From positions 1 to 33,893 of the forward strand of contig JAFGNU010000090.1 of the NCBI GenBank assembly GCA_016926875.1: a stretch of DNA of 33,893 bases, given 5' to 3'. Below are positions 6,848 to 14,497 of the stretch, piece by piece (position 1 is the stretch's first letter; every line of letters starts with the position of its first letter). Position numbers and translations under genes: made by a program. The notes below the pieces were generated by a model. That model made no database searches. It had not been told where the DNA came from and worked only from the letters and a program-made list of their open reading frames with translations. The DNA comes from Anaerolineae bacterium (GTDB lineage Bacteria; Chloroflexota; Anaerolineae; Aggregatilineales; Aggregatilineaceae).

Positions 6848-8446
6848 CTAGTTTGTCGCTTCTGCTGCTACTTCGGGTGCAGCAGGTTCGGCTTTGGCAA
6901 CGGGTTGTTTGCCATCTTTGGGCTGTAGCTTGATTTTGGTGAGGGTGCTTGCTACGGCCTGCTCATCGGACGGTGTTTCGGCGCCGGGTACATGCAGCGG
7001 CAGTGCGATGAAGAACGTGGTCCCCTTGCCAACCACACTCTCGAACCAGATACGACCGTTCATCAGGCGAAGCAACTGCTGAGAGATCGCAAGGCCCAGA
7101 CCGGCGCCCTGGCGGCCCTTTTTCCGTCCGGCGGTGCCCTGGCGGAACTCTTCGAAAATGGTCGCTTTGTCCAGATCGGAGATGCCGATCCCGGTATCCT
7201 CGACGGCAAAGACAACTTCGCTGTCCTGGGTAAAGACGCGGAGCTTGATATACCCAGAGTCGGTAAACTTGGCCGCATTCGAATACATGTTCAGCAGTAC
7301 TTGCCGGACGCGCAGCGGGTCGCCCATGACCATCGGCAGCGGATCGGGCAGTTCTTGCAGCAGCCTGATCTTGGCGGTTTTTTCACCGACCAGCCCCACC
7401 GCTGTAGACATCACGCCCTTGATCACCGGGTCGAGATCAACCGGCTGAATTTCGAGATCGAGCTTACCGGCGTCAACCTTGGACAGGTCGAGGATGTCGT
7501 TGATGATGCTCAGCAGGTGTTTACCACTGCTAAGAATCTGGTTCATATCCTGGCGGTATTGTGTTGGCAGTTCAACGCTGTCATACATGGCCGGGAAGTC
7601 AAGGATCGTCTGGCTGAAGCCGATGATAGCGTTCAACGGCGTGCGCAGCTCATGGCTCATGTTCGCCAGGAACTGACCACGGAAGTTCTTGGCTTCTTCT
7701 TCCGACTTGCGGGCGATTTCAAGTTCGTCATTGATATCCTGAAGCTGTTGGGTCAGGCCGCGCTGGCGCATCAGGCTTTTTTCAAGCTGCTGACGGCTCT
7801 CGAACAGCGCGTAAGTCGTGCGGCGTTCTTTGCGGTAGTTATCCAGCGCCCATTCTGCGATAGCGTACAGCTCACCGCTCACCTGGGCCGACAGGCCCGT
7901 CGACAGGCCCGTTAGTGCCAGCGCAAAGAGGGTGTAGTTGTCCAGGACCATTTTGCCTTCTGCCAGGCAGGGAACGCTGAAGGCTGCCAGGCTCACCAGC
8001 GCACTCAGCACCAGTGTGCTGCGCACTGGCAGCAACAGCCCCACAACGAAGACCAACAGCGGATACACAAATGGGGAATACTGCTGCGCAAAAGAACCGC
8101 CATTTCCTACCAACACACCAATTGACAGCACAGCGCTTAATGCGTAGATCCAGACCGCCGTTGAAAAGTATCCCCGGCTCAAAATGTGTCCGGTCAGCAA
8201 GCATCCGAGGGTCAAAATGGTCGTTGGGAAGGTCAAAGTCTCCAAGTCACCCCGACTGCCGCCGGAAATGACGACAGCCGCCCAGGCCACCGTCAGTACG
8301 GCGACCAGTGTGACTTTCCATAGAATCGACAACCGGTCCGTTCGGACCTCTTGAGCAAAGCTCACTTCAGACAGTGCTGAAGCGACTGGCTCGTTTTCAG
8401 AAGTGGTTGTCGCTTCGTCCCTATCAACTGGGTATTCAGGTATCAT
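6848..8446 (-). CDS. Membrane histidine kinase (six TM, HisKA, HATPase)
   Basis: A 532-residue sensor kinase. After a polar N-terminus come about six hydrophobic segments (roughly residues 43-62, 72-90, 95-113, 125-140, 143-162, 170-190) with almost no periplasmic loops, so the signal is probably sensed in or near the membrane. A coiled coil (about 205-258) leads to the HisKA domain with FLANMSHELRTP, phospho-acceptor His265. The ATPase domain has the N box (LLNMYSNAAKF), G1 (VEDTGIGIS) and G2 (GAGLGLAIS). The last 25 residues are Ala/Pro/Glu-rich, like the tails of the two receiver proteins downstream, its likely partners. The ribosome site is weak: AAGAAGG is about 15 bases before the ATG. 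Confidence 0.92.
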   Translation of the reverse strand: MIPEYPVDRDEATTTSENEPVASALSEVSFAQEVRTDRLSILWKVTLVAVLTVAWAAVVISGGSRGDLETLTFPTTILTLGCLLTGHILSRGYFSTAVWIYALSAVLSIGVLVGNGGSFAQQYSPFVYPLLVFVVGLLLPVRSTLVLSALVSLAAFSVPCLAEGKMVLDNYTLFALALTGLSTGLSAQVSGELYAIAEWALDNYRKERRTTYALFESRQQLEKSLMRQRGLTQQLQDINDELEIARKSEEEAKNFRGQFLANMSHELRTPLNAIIGFSQTILDFPAMYDSVELPTQYRQDMNQILSSGKHLLSIINDILDLSKVDAGKLDLEIQPVDLDPVIKGVMSTAVGLVGEKTAKIRLLQELPDPLPMVMGDPLRVRQVLLNMYSNAAKFTDSGYIKLRVFTQDSEVVFAVEDTGIGISDLDKATIFEEFRQGTAGRKKGRQGAGLGLAISQQLLRLMNGRIWFESVVGKGTTFFIALPLHVPGAETPSDEQAVASTLTKIKLQPKDGKQPVAKAEPAAPEVAAEATN

Positions 8447-8794
8447 GGCTGCAATGCACCCACCTTCTTGAACTCATATTCAGGGTCCAGACCCTTTTCT
8501 TAAGTATACATCAATTGTTAGATGGTACTATACTTTTAAACTGGCAAAAAGTTGGAATTCAGGTAACTTTCATATTTTTCCCTTTGCCCGAATTCCGATC
8601 ATGAGGGCAGATATTAAACACAGTTTACCTTTAATAGGCGCTACTGACAATGCTTCCGGACGTGTTGCCTATCAAAACGAAATTCCAACCAGGGCCTTAT
8701 GTAGTTTTGTTTTATGCGGGTACGGATCGTCAATCTCGCCGGATGCATTTATAATCACACTCACCGTTCAATAACTATTATTTCGGGGGGAACT
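8447..8794. other. AT-rich divergent intergenic region
   Basis: This 348-base gap separates the divergent kinase operon and TIR-TPR gene and is visibly AT-richer than its surroundings. Apart from the promoter noted separately it contains a 9-base inverted pair (8551-8559 and 8681-8689) and several TA-rich runs, but no open reading frame or RNA gene that I can support. Confidence 0.6.
8727..8755 (+). promoter_or_regulatory. Promoter of the TIR-TPR gene
   Basis: A perfect -10 TATAAT (8750-8755) is preceded by 17 bases and TCGTCA (8727-8732), 4 of 6 matches to the -35 consensus. Transcription from about 8762 would begin downstream of the upstream in-frame Met codon at 8714, which supports choosing the ATG at 8795 as the real start. 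Confidence 0.6.
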
Positions 8795-10183
8795 ATGCCA
8801 GCCCAGAATGAACAAGCGAGCACGTTTATCAGCTATTCACGCCGCAACGAGTCATTCGTCCGCACGCTGTATAACGATCTGACAGCAGCCGGTGTACGCC
8901 CCTGGCTGGACCGCTACGATATTCCCCCCGGCGCGATCTGGGATAACGAAATCCAGCGCGGGTTGAATGCGTGCAGCCACGTGATCATCGTGCTCTCGCG
9001 GGCATCGATTGAATCGCGCAACGTCAAAGCCGAGTGGAATTACGCCGAATCGGTGGGCAAAACGCTGATCCCGCTGCTGATCGAAGCCATTGATCCGGCA
9101 GATATTCCCTACCGGCTGCACTTGCCCAACTGGGTCGATGCTGCCGGGCAGGGCTACGAGGCGGCGCTGGAAAAACTGCTGACCGTGCTGCCGGTAACGG
9201 CGGCGCCTAACCCGCTGGCCGCGCCTGAACCGACAACGCCCGTTCCCACACCGCCTGCCGGAGAACCCGACCCGGTCGCAGCCGCGGCAGCCTGGAAACT
9301 CGGCAATGCCGAATTTCACGATGGCAACATGGACGCAGCCCTGCAAGCCTATACGCGCTCGATCCAGTTGGCGCCCGACCACCCGGAAGCATACATTCAC
9401 CGGGGTATGGTCCTGTACCACCAGGGGCGCTACGAGGACGCGCTGAACGACTTTGTCCAGGCGCAGGCTCATAACCCCAATATTCCGCTGCTGTATAACA
9501 ACCGGGGCGTGACCCACCTGGCGCAGCAGCAGATCGGGCTGGCGCTGGCCGACTTTGACGAGGCGATCCTGCTCAATCCGCGCTACGCGAATGCTTACTA
9601 CAACCGCGCTGCGGCCTACATGGCAGTGGGGCGCTACCGGCTCGCCACACACAGCTATACACGCGCAATCGAGATCAACAGCCGCGTGCCGCTCTTTTAT
9701 AACAGCCGGGGTCTGAGCTATGCGGCACAAGAACAATATGAGCAAGCGCTGACCGACTATAACCGGGCGCTTGAGCTGGACGAGAGCTATACCAGCGCAT
9801 TTGGCAATCGGGCGAATGTCTACGCCAATACCGGCCAGATCGACAAGGCGCTGGACGATTACGACCGCGTGATCGCGCTTGACCCGGAGCACATCCTGGC
9901 TTATGCCGGGCGCGGCGAGATTCGTCTGTGTGCGGGCGACTATGTGCGTGCGGCATTGGACGCGTCTACGATCATCGGGTTGCAGCCGGATTTTCACGGT
10001 GGCTATGCGCTGCGTGCACTGGCGAACTTTAGCCGGGGCCAGCAAAAGGACGCGCTGCGGGACTATGCAACCGCGATGCGGCTTGATCCTGCCTGGCGCA
10101 CGCCGGAAGGGGCCGCCGTATACCTGACGGTTTGCCCGGACAAGGCGCTGCAAACCGTGCGTGATCTGCTGGCAGCGCAATAA
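8795..10183 (+). CDS. TIR-domain protein with TPR array
   Basis: A 462-residue protein. Residues 9-130 form a TIR domain: TFISYSRRNESFV opens it, followed by WLDRYDIPPGAIWDNEI (the BB-loop region), HVIIVLSRASIES, and a segment KAEWNYAESVGKTLIPLLI. Glu80 in AEWNYA sits where the catalytic Glu of NAD-cleaving TIR domains is found. A Pro-rich linker (about 133-160) leads to seven or eight TPR units to about residue 450, which would bind a protein partner. Known bacterial TIR proteins act in antiphage defence or make NAD-derived signals; this one could do either or be a scaffold. The ATG at 8795 was chosen because a G-rich ribosome site is 4 bases before it and the promoter lies between it and the upstream Met. 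A PAP2-type gene follows after 134 bases. Confidence 0.9.
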   Translation: MPAQNEQASTFISYSRRNESFVRTLYNDLTAAGVRPWLDRYDIPPGAIWDNEIQRGLNACSHVIIVLSRASIESRNVKAEWNYAESVGKTLIPLLIEAIDPADIPYRLHLPNWVDAAGQGYEAALEKLLTVLPVTAAPNPLAAPEPTTPVPTPPAGEPDPVAAAAAWKLGNAEFHDGNMDAALQAYTRSIQLAPDHPEAYIHRGMVLYHQGRYEDALNDFVQAQAHNPNIPLLYNNRGVTHLAQQQIGLALADFDEAILLNPRYANAYYNRAAAYMAVGRYRLATHSYTRAIEINSRVPLFYNSRGLSYAAQEQYEQALTDYNRALELDESYTSAFGNRANVYANTGQIDKALDDYDRVIALDPEHILAYAGRGEIRLCAGDYVRAALDASTIIGLQPDFHGGYALRALANFSRGQQKDALRDYATAMRLDPAWRTPEGAAVYLTVCPDKALQTVRDLLAAQ

Positions 10184-10306
10184 TCGCAGCATCTTCACGC
10201 CGGGAACGGGGTTGTACCTAGTATTACGTGGTAAAAGCAAGTTATGTTAGCAACGCAGGCATCCCTAACACGTAAACAGAGATATGCCAATCATAGTATC
10301 AACGTT

Positions 10307-10312
10307 GGAGAG
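10307..10312 (+). promoter_or_regulatory. Ribosome site fixing a TTG start
   Basis: GGAGAG lies 5 bases before the TTG at 10318. The nearby ATG at 10313 is out of frame with the PAP2-like protein, so the TTG is the best-supported start. Confidence 0.6.
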
Positions 10313-10317
10313 ATGTT

Positions 10318-11109
10318 TTGAAGATCAAGCTGAACCAAACCGCACTCGCGCGCATCTTCCAGAACCGGCTCGCAGTGGTGCTGATCCTGTTGGGCATCCA
10401 GTCGCTGTTTTTTGTCACCAACGGCCTGAACAGCCTGCTGCGCGATCCGTCTGACGGCTGGGAATTGAAGATCGGTTTTATCGACAATCACCTGTCCCCC
10501 AGCGGTATCTGGCTGATTCCTTACGCGGTCGGTTTTTTCCTGTCGGCGCTGGTGCCGTTATGGGCAGCCTATACCATGCCGAATAAGCTGTACCGCCAGT
10601 TTGTGCTGAGCCTGGCGTTTGCGCTGCTGACCGGCTACGTGGTCTACTTGGCCTTGCCGACCTATGTTGTCAAGCCAGCACCGGACAATATCAAGGGCAG
10701 CGGCCTGTTTTCGGAGCTGCTGCACAGGCTGTACGAAAGCGACGATGCCATGAGCACCCACAACGCCGCGCCCAGCCAGCACGTGTTTTACGCGATTTTG
10801 AACATGTGCTTTATGATTCGCTTCCGGCCCCGCCCGCGCGTGTTTTGGTTCTGGAGTATGCTGGCCGCGCTGATCACCGTGTCGGCCCTGCTGACCCGGC
10901 AGCACCATTCGCCGGACCTGATCTCCGGCTACCTGTGGGGCATAGCTGCCTACTACGCCGGGCTGTGGTTGGGCGCGCGCGTCACCGCCTGGCTGGGCGA
11001 CGAAGACGCGCCGGTCATACCGCCGCCGGTTTTCTGGAAGCCGCGCCGCGAGCAGGAACGGCGCGCGCGTAAACCACGCCAATCGGTTGATATGGGCACC
11101 GCAGAATAA
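10318..11109 (+). CDS. PAP2-superfamily membrane phosphatase or phosphotransferase
   Basis: A 263-residue integral membrane protein with about six hydrophobic segments. It carries two of the three PAP2 signature motifs: APSQH (residues 151-155, in place of PSGH) and TRQHHSPDLISG, where His196 and Asp200 give the HxxxD of motif 3. Motif 1 (KxxxxxxRP) is not obvious, as in the inositol-phosphotransferase branch (PAP2_3, Aur1-like). It probably removes or transfers phosphate on a lipid at the membrane surface. The tail after residue 235 is basic and soluble. Translation begins at a TTG supported by GGAGAG. It follows the TIR-TPR gene by 134 bases on the same strand, so co-transcription is possible but not shown. 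Confidence 0.82.
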   Translation: MKIKLNQTALARIFQNRLAVVLILLGIQSLFFVTNGLNSLLRDPSDGWELKIGFIDNHLSPSGIWLIPYAVGFFLSALVPLWAAYTMPNKLYRQFVLSLAFALLTGYVVYLALPTYVVKPAPDNIKGSGLFSELLHRLYESDDAMSTHNAAPSQHVFYAILNMCFMIRFRPRPRVFWFWSMLAALITVSALLTRQHHSPDLISGYLWGIAAYYAGLWLGARVTAWLGDEDAPVIPPPVFWKPRREQERRARKPRQSVDMGTAE

Positions 11110-11189
11110 CGACTCATAATAGGCACTCGTCAAGTAAAATTCTCATAGGGCCTTGTGCTGGTGATCAGATAAGGATTGTTTTGGATTGG

Positions 11190-11335
11190 CCTCACCCCTC
11201 ATCCCCCAACCCCTTCTCCCCTCTCCAGCACAGCTATAGAGGGGCAAAGGGGAGCAGCGCATCGAGATGACGTGTGCACAACAGCGCTCCCCCTCTCTAT
11301 TTCTAATGGGGAGGTGGCCGGGGGGTGAGGTCAAC
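11190..11335. repeat. GC-rich hairpin-like intergenic repeat, copy 1
   Basis: This element fills most of the gap between the PAP2 and aminotransferase genes. A CT-rich left arm (from 11190, CCTCACCCC) is imperfectly complementary to a G-rich right arm ending GGGGTGAGG. An inner pair near 11234-11255 and 11286-11300 is also complementary, so it can fold on itself. Bases 11286-11335 align without gaps to 26193-26242 with 42 of 50 identities. It has no coding capacity. It may be a dispersed palindromic repeat of the genome, possibly MITE-like or a terminator family. Confidence 0.65.
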
Positions 11336-11395
11336 TAGCAGGCAGCCGCATCTGTCAAAACCAGCACAAGCCCTTCATAGCAAGGAGGCCCCACC

Positions 11396-12703
11396 ATGAC
11401 CGCCTATGATACCCCCCGCTTTGTCGTACCGGAGCCAAACCTGATCCCGGTCAATCCGTATCCCGGCGCGCTGTACAAGGTTCCCACGTCGCGCATGTTT
11501 CTGGTCAAAAAGTCGCTGACCAAATACCGCGACAAGCTGGGACCGGATGTCGCCACGTTTGACGCATCGCAGGGCGACGGTGGCGCATCGTTGCCGGGCG
11601 TTCCGCCGGAAATACTCGGTATGGCGCACGAATTGGTGATGGATCACGGCACCGCCTACGACTCGCCGTATGGCTGCGACGAGTTCCGCACCTCTGTGAT
11701 CGAGCAGTACTGGCAGCTTGACCCGGCGCTGGGCTGGGGGCCGTCGAATGTGCTGGCGGCGGTCGGCGGGCGTGATGCCCTGCTGAGAGCTTACAGCGCC
11801 ATGATTCACCTTGGCACCGGGCGGATCGGTGACCTGGTGCTGGTTTCGCGCGTGCCCTGGATCAGCTACAACTGGGGACCGTATGCCGTCGGCGCGAACG
11901 TGCTGCTGGCGCCGGGCGACGAGGCATCCGCGTGGCGTTATACGCCGGGCAGCATCCGCGCCTCGGTCGAATTTGCCCGCCAGCACGGCGACCGGCGGAT
12001 CGCGGGCATCGTGATCACTTCGCCTGACAATCCGACCGGCCACACGCTGACTACCGAGCAGCAGATCATGCTGGGCAAAGTGGCGCTCGAAGCGGGCGTC
12101 GCGTTTGTGCTGTATGACTGGATTTATCACTACATCACCGAAGGCGACCCGATAGACATCAACGCCGTGTTGGGCGCGTTTTCGCCGGAAGAACGCGAGC
12201 GCGTGATGATCCTGGACGGGCTGACCAAGTCGCTTGGCGCGTCAAACGTGCGCAGCGCGCATTTGCTGGCCGGGCAAGACGTGATCCAGTTCCTCAGCAG
12301 CCGCGCCTCGCACGGCATACTCCCGCCCTTTCATGGGCAGGCGGTGGCGATGGCTGCCTATCAAATGGGCTTTCGCCGGGCTGCCGCGTCGATCATCGAT
12401 CCGACGAACGCCAGCCGGTACGTGGTGCGCCGCTTCCTGACCGAGCACGGCTACCACTTTATCATGGGTGACGGCGGCTACTACGCGTTTGTTCACGTGG
12501 GCGACGCCATGCGTGCAGGCAGCCTGGCCGACAGCTACGCGCTGGCCGAATACCTGGCTGCCGAACACGGGATCGCGGTTGTGCCGGGCGGCGCGTTCTC
12601 GGACGAGGGAGACGAGTGGCTGCGCTTCTCGTATGCGCTGCCACCGGAAGTGACGGCAGGGGCGTTGGAACGCCTGGATGCCGGGCTGCACGCGCTGGGA
12701 TAA
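11396..12703 (+). CDS. PLP-dependent aminotransferase, class I/II
   Basis: A 435-residue fold-type I enzyme. The PLP-binding features are present: SPDNPTG (Asn212 of the NPTG motif), Asp241 in VLYDWIYH, which would contact the pyridine nitrogen, and the Schiff-base Lys278 in LDGLTKSLGAS. The C-terminal WLRFSYALPPE holds the Arg that usually binds the substrate carboxylate. It would move amino groups between amino acids and keto acids. The aspartate/aromatic branch fits best, but the substrate cannot be read from the sequence. The start has AAGGAGG 7 bases upstream. A 64-base gap separates it from the DUF3795-type gene on the same strand. No pathway genes adjoin it. Confidence 0.9.
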   Translation: MTAYDTPRFVVPEPNLIPVNPYPGALYKVPTSRMFLVKKSLTKYRDKLGPDVATFDASQGDGGASLPGVPPEILGMAHELVMDHGTAYDSPYGCDEFRTSVIEQYWQLDPALGWGPSNVLAAVGGRDALLRAYSAMIHLGTGRIGDLVLVSRVPWISYNWGPYAVGANVLLAPGDEASAWRYTPGSIRASVEFARQHGDRRIAGIVITSPDNPTGHTLTTEQQIMLGKVALEAGVAFVLYDWIYHYITEGDPIDINAVLGAFSPEERERVMILDGLTKSLGASNVRSAHLLAGQDVIQFLSSRASHGILPPFHGQAVAMAAYQMGFRRAAASIIDPTNASRYVVRRFLTEHGYHFIMGDGGYYAFVHVGDAMRAGSLADSYALAEYLAAEHGIAVVPGGAFSDEGDEWLRFSYALPPEVTAGALERLDAGLHALG

Positions 12704-12767
12704 TACCTGCGCCGTCACGCGCTGTGACCCCCGGCCTGTGGATCGCGCTTTGTACCAGGGAGGAACG

Positions 12768-13226
12768 ATGGAATTTAAACGGGATGCCTACTGCGGGTTG
12801 TACTGCGGCGCCTGCCCGGTCTTTTTGGCAACGGCAGACAGTTCACCGGACGCCTTGCAAGCCCTGGCCGAACAGATGAACACCGATCCGGAGACCCTGC
12901 GGTGTTATGGCTGTAAGAGCGAAAAGACGGTGACATGGCGCAGTGGGTGTCGGTTGAAAGCCTGCGCGCGAGAAAGAGGGCTTGAGTTCTGCATCGAGTG
13001 CGATGAATACCCCTGCGCCAACCTGGTCGCTTTCACCATTGATCGCCAGTATGCCTATCACACGCTGGTGCTCAAAAACATGGAAGTGATCCGGCGGGAA
13101 GGCGTGACGGCCTGGCTCGAACAACAAGCCGGGCGCTGGCGCTGTGCGGCATGCGGCACGTCACATTCCTGGTATGATGCTGCCTGTCCGGCCTGTGAAA
13201 GCCCTACCCGCAACTGGACCGACTGA
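12768..13226 (+). CDS. DUF3795-type Cys-rich protein
   Basis: A 152-residue protein beginning with an ATG that has GGGAGGA 4 to 5 bases upstream; a longer in-frame reading from 12678 would start inside the previous gene and lacks a ribosome site. Cys clusters run through it: YCGLYCGACPVF near the N-terminus, CYGCKS, a CRLKAC group, FCIECDEYPC, and a final zinc-ribbon pair CAAC...CPAC. The CGLYCGAC start is typical of the DUF3795 family. The Cys groups probably bind zinc, or possibly an iron-sulfur cluster. Its biochemical role is unknown. It is the last gene of a plus-strand group and converges on the dehalogenase-like gene. Confidence 0.85.
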   Translation: MEFKRDAYCGLYCGACPVFLATADSSPDALQALAEQMNTDPETLRCYGCKSEKTVTWRSGCRLKACARERGLEFCIECDEYPCANLVAFTIDRQYAYHTLVLKNMEVIRREGVTAWLEQQAGRWRCAACGTSHSWYDAACPACESPTRNWTD

Positions 13227-13232
13227 ACATAA

Positions 13233-13259
13233 CAGGGGCGGCCTTTTGGGTTGCCCCTG
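13233..13259. terminator. Bidirectional terminator-like hairpin
   Basis: An 11-base-pair stem (13233-13243 with 13249-13259, including two G-T pairs when read on the plus strand) and five-base loop sits between the stops of two convergent genes at 13226 and 13264. No long T-run follows, so the termination role is inferred from position and stem strength. Confidence 0.55.
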
Positions 13260-13263
13260 CTGA

Positions 13264-14187
13264 TCATTCTGGGTCAGGGCGGGTTATGGTTGCTGCAAAA
13301 AAGTCGTCCAGGTAATGAATCACGGCTTCGGGGTCGTCTTCCAGTAAGAAGTGACCGGCATCCAGCAGGACCGGTCCCCTGGCGTGGGGCATCAGTGCTT
13401 TCCAGTGATAGGCGATGTCGGGCGTAAAAAACGGGTCGGCTTTGCCCCAAATGATCAGCGTGGGGATATGTTGCAGCGTGTCCAACCCGCGCTCGATCTC
13501 GATCATCAGCGGGGCGGACGGGTGGGTGAGCGTGGTGCTGATCATGCGCGGGAACTGGATCAGCGCTTTGCGGCTGCGTGAATCGGGGAACGGCGCTTTG
13601 TAGCCCGCCATCACCAGCGGCGACAGGCGGCGGGTTGTCCCGGTTTGCAGCCACAACCCGACTGACAGACCAAGCATGTTAAACAGCAGGTCACCCAGGC
13701 CCGGCGTGGTGGCCCACTTGACCAGCGGGTGCAGCCGGTGCGGCAGGGTTTCCTGAAAGACCCATGAACCCATGATCACCAGCCGCCGGACGTTGGCAGC
13801 GCGCCGGATCGCGTAGCCGAGCGCCAGCGGTGTGCCCCAGTCTTGCATAACCAGCGTGACATCCTGAAGTTCGAGCATCGACAGGCAGTCCAGCAGGTTG
13901 TGGATGTGCTGCCGCATCGAGTGGTAATTTTTGCCCGGTGGCTTATCGCTCAGGCCATAGCCGATGTGATCCATCGCCACACAGCGGAACCCGCGCGCCG
14001 CGTAGTACACCACGAGCGCCCGGTACAGAAAGCTCCATGTCGGGTAGCCGTGAACAAAGACCAGCGTTTCGCCGTCCTTTGGACCTTCATCGATATAGTG
14101 CATCCGTTTGCTATCGCTCAATGTGAGGAAGTGGGATTTAAACGGGTACAAGGCGCGGGTTGTTTCGGGCAACACCACAGTTGCCAT
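13264..14187 (-). CDS. Haloalkane-dehalogenase-like alpha/beta hydrolase
   Basis: A 307-residue alpha/beta hydrolase. The oxyanion region is VHGYPTWSF (residues 45-53), matching the HGxPTWSxLYR pattern of haloalkane dehalogenases. The nucleophile elbow is VMQDWGTP with Asp116 in place of Ser and Trp117 beside it, which in dehalogenases helps hold halide. Asp251 (WGKADPFF) and His279 (DAGHFLLEDDPE) complete a plausible triad. An Asp nucleophile also occurs in epoxide hydrolases, but those normally have HGxPE or catalytic tyrosines that I do not see clearly. Dehalogenase is the better guess; a real halogenated substrate is unproven. AAAGGA precedes the ATG by about 7 bases. It is probably a single-gene unit. 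Confidence 0.85.
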   Translation of the reverse strand: MATVVLPETTRALYPFKSHFLTLSDSKRMHYIDEGPKDGETLVFVHGYPTWSFLYRALVVYYAARGFRCVAMDHIGYGLSDKPPGKNYHSMRQHIHNLLDCLSMLELQDVTLVMQDWGTPLALGYAIRRAANVRRLVIMGSWVFQETLPHRLHPLVKWATTPGLGDLLFNMLGLSVGLWLQTGTTRRLSPLVMAGYKAPFPDSRSRKALIQFPRMISTTLTHPSAPLMIEIERGLDTLQHIPTLIIWGKADPFFTPDIAYHWKALMPHARGPVLLDAGHFLLEDDPEAVIHYLDDFFAATITRPDPE

Positions 14188-14497
14188 CAGGTGTCCTTTC
14201 TACGTTGTTTTCAGCGGGTCGGCAACCGCGCGGGTGTGCATCCCCATAACCGTGACTCAGGGCATGACAAGATCAACCGTGTTCATTGTACGCTAAGTTG
14301 CGCTACGGGGAAACGGGCGAGAGCGGTGGCTGCATTCCAGGTTTAGGGCAGGATCGCCGCGTTTACGGGCGGAGTTATACAACCATTCGTGCGGACGCTT
14401 TTGGTTGAGGGCAGCCACAGGTTTGCATGGGCTGCCCCTACACGATCACGGCGAAACCCACCGGATGGAGTCATTCACATGTGCGCGTATTCCCGTG
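14188..14497. other. Intergenic region with one hairpin
   Basis: This 310-base gap precedes the dehalogenase-like gene and follows the giant kinase gene. It contains an 8-base-pair inverted repeat, GGGCAGCC with GGCTGCCC (14409-14416 and 14430-14437). It lies 60 to 90 bases past the kinase stop and could mark its transcript end, although no T-run follows. A TACAAT on the minus strand (14290-14285) could be a -10 box for the hydrolase. I see no gene. Confidence 0.45.

Noticed and set aside
5064..8535. Shared 11-mer GTACTATACTT in two intergenic regions (minus 5074-5064, plus 8525-8535)
   Set aside because: Many 11-base matches are expected by chance between two strands of a 34 kb window, and the two sites do not lie in equivalent positions relative to genes.
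8551..8689. 9-base inverted pair in the kinase/TIR-TPR gap as an operator
   Set aside because: The arms are 121 bases apart and short; this is within chance expectation for the region.
8852..10240. 462-codon open frame on the minus strand
   Set aside because: It runs antisense through the TIR-TPR gene, whose TIR and TPR motifs are clear. The product has no recognisable domain and is a by-product of GC-rich codon use.
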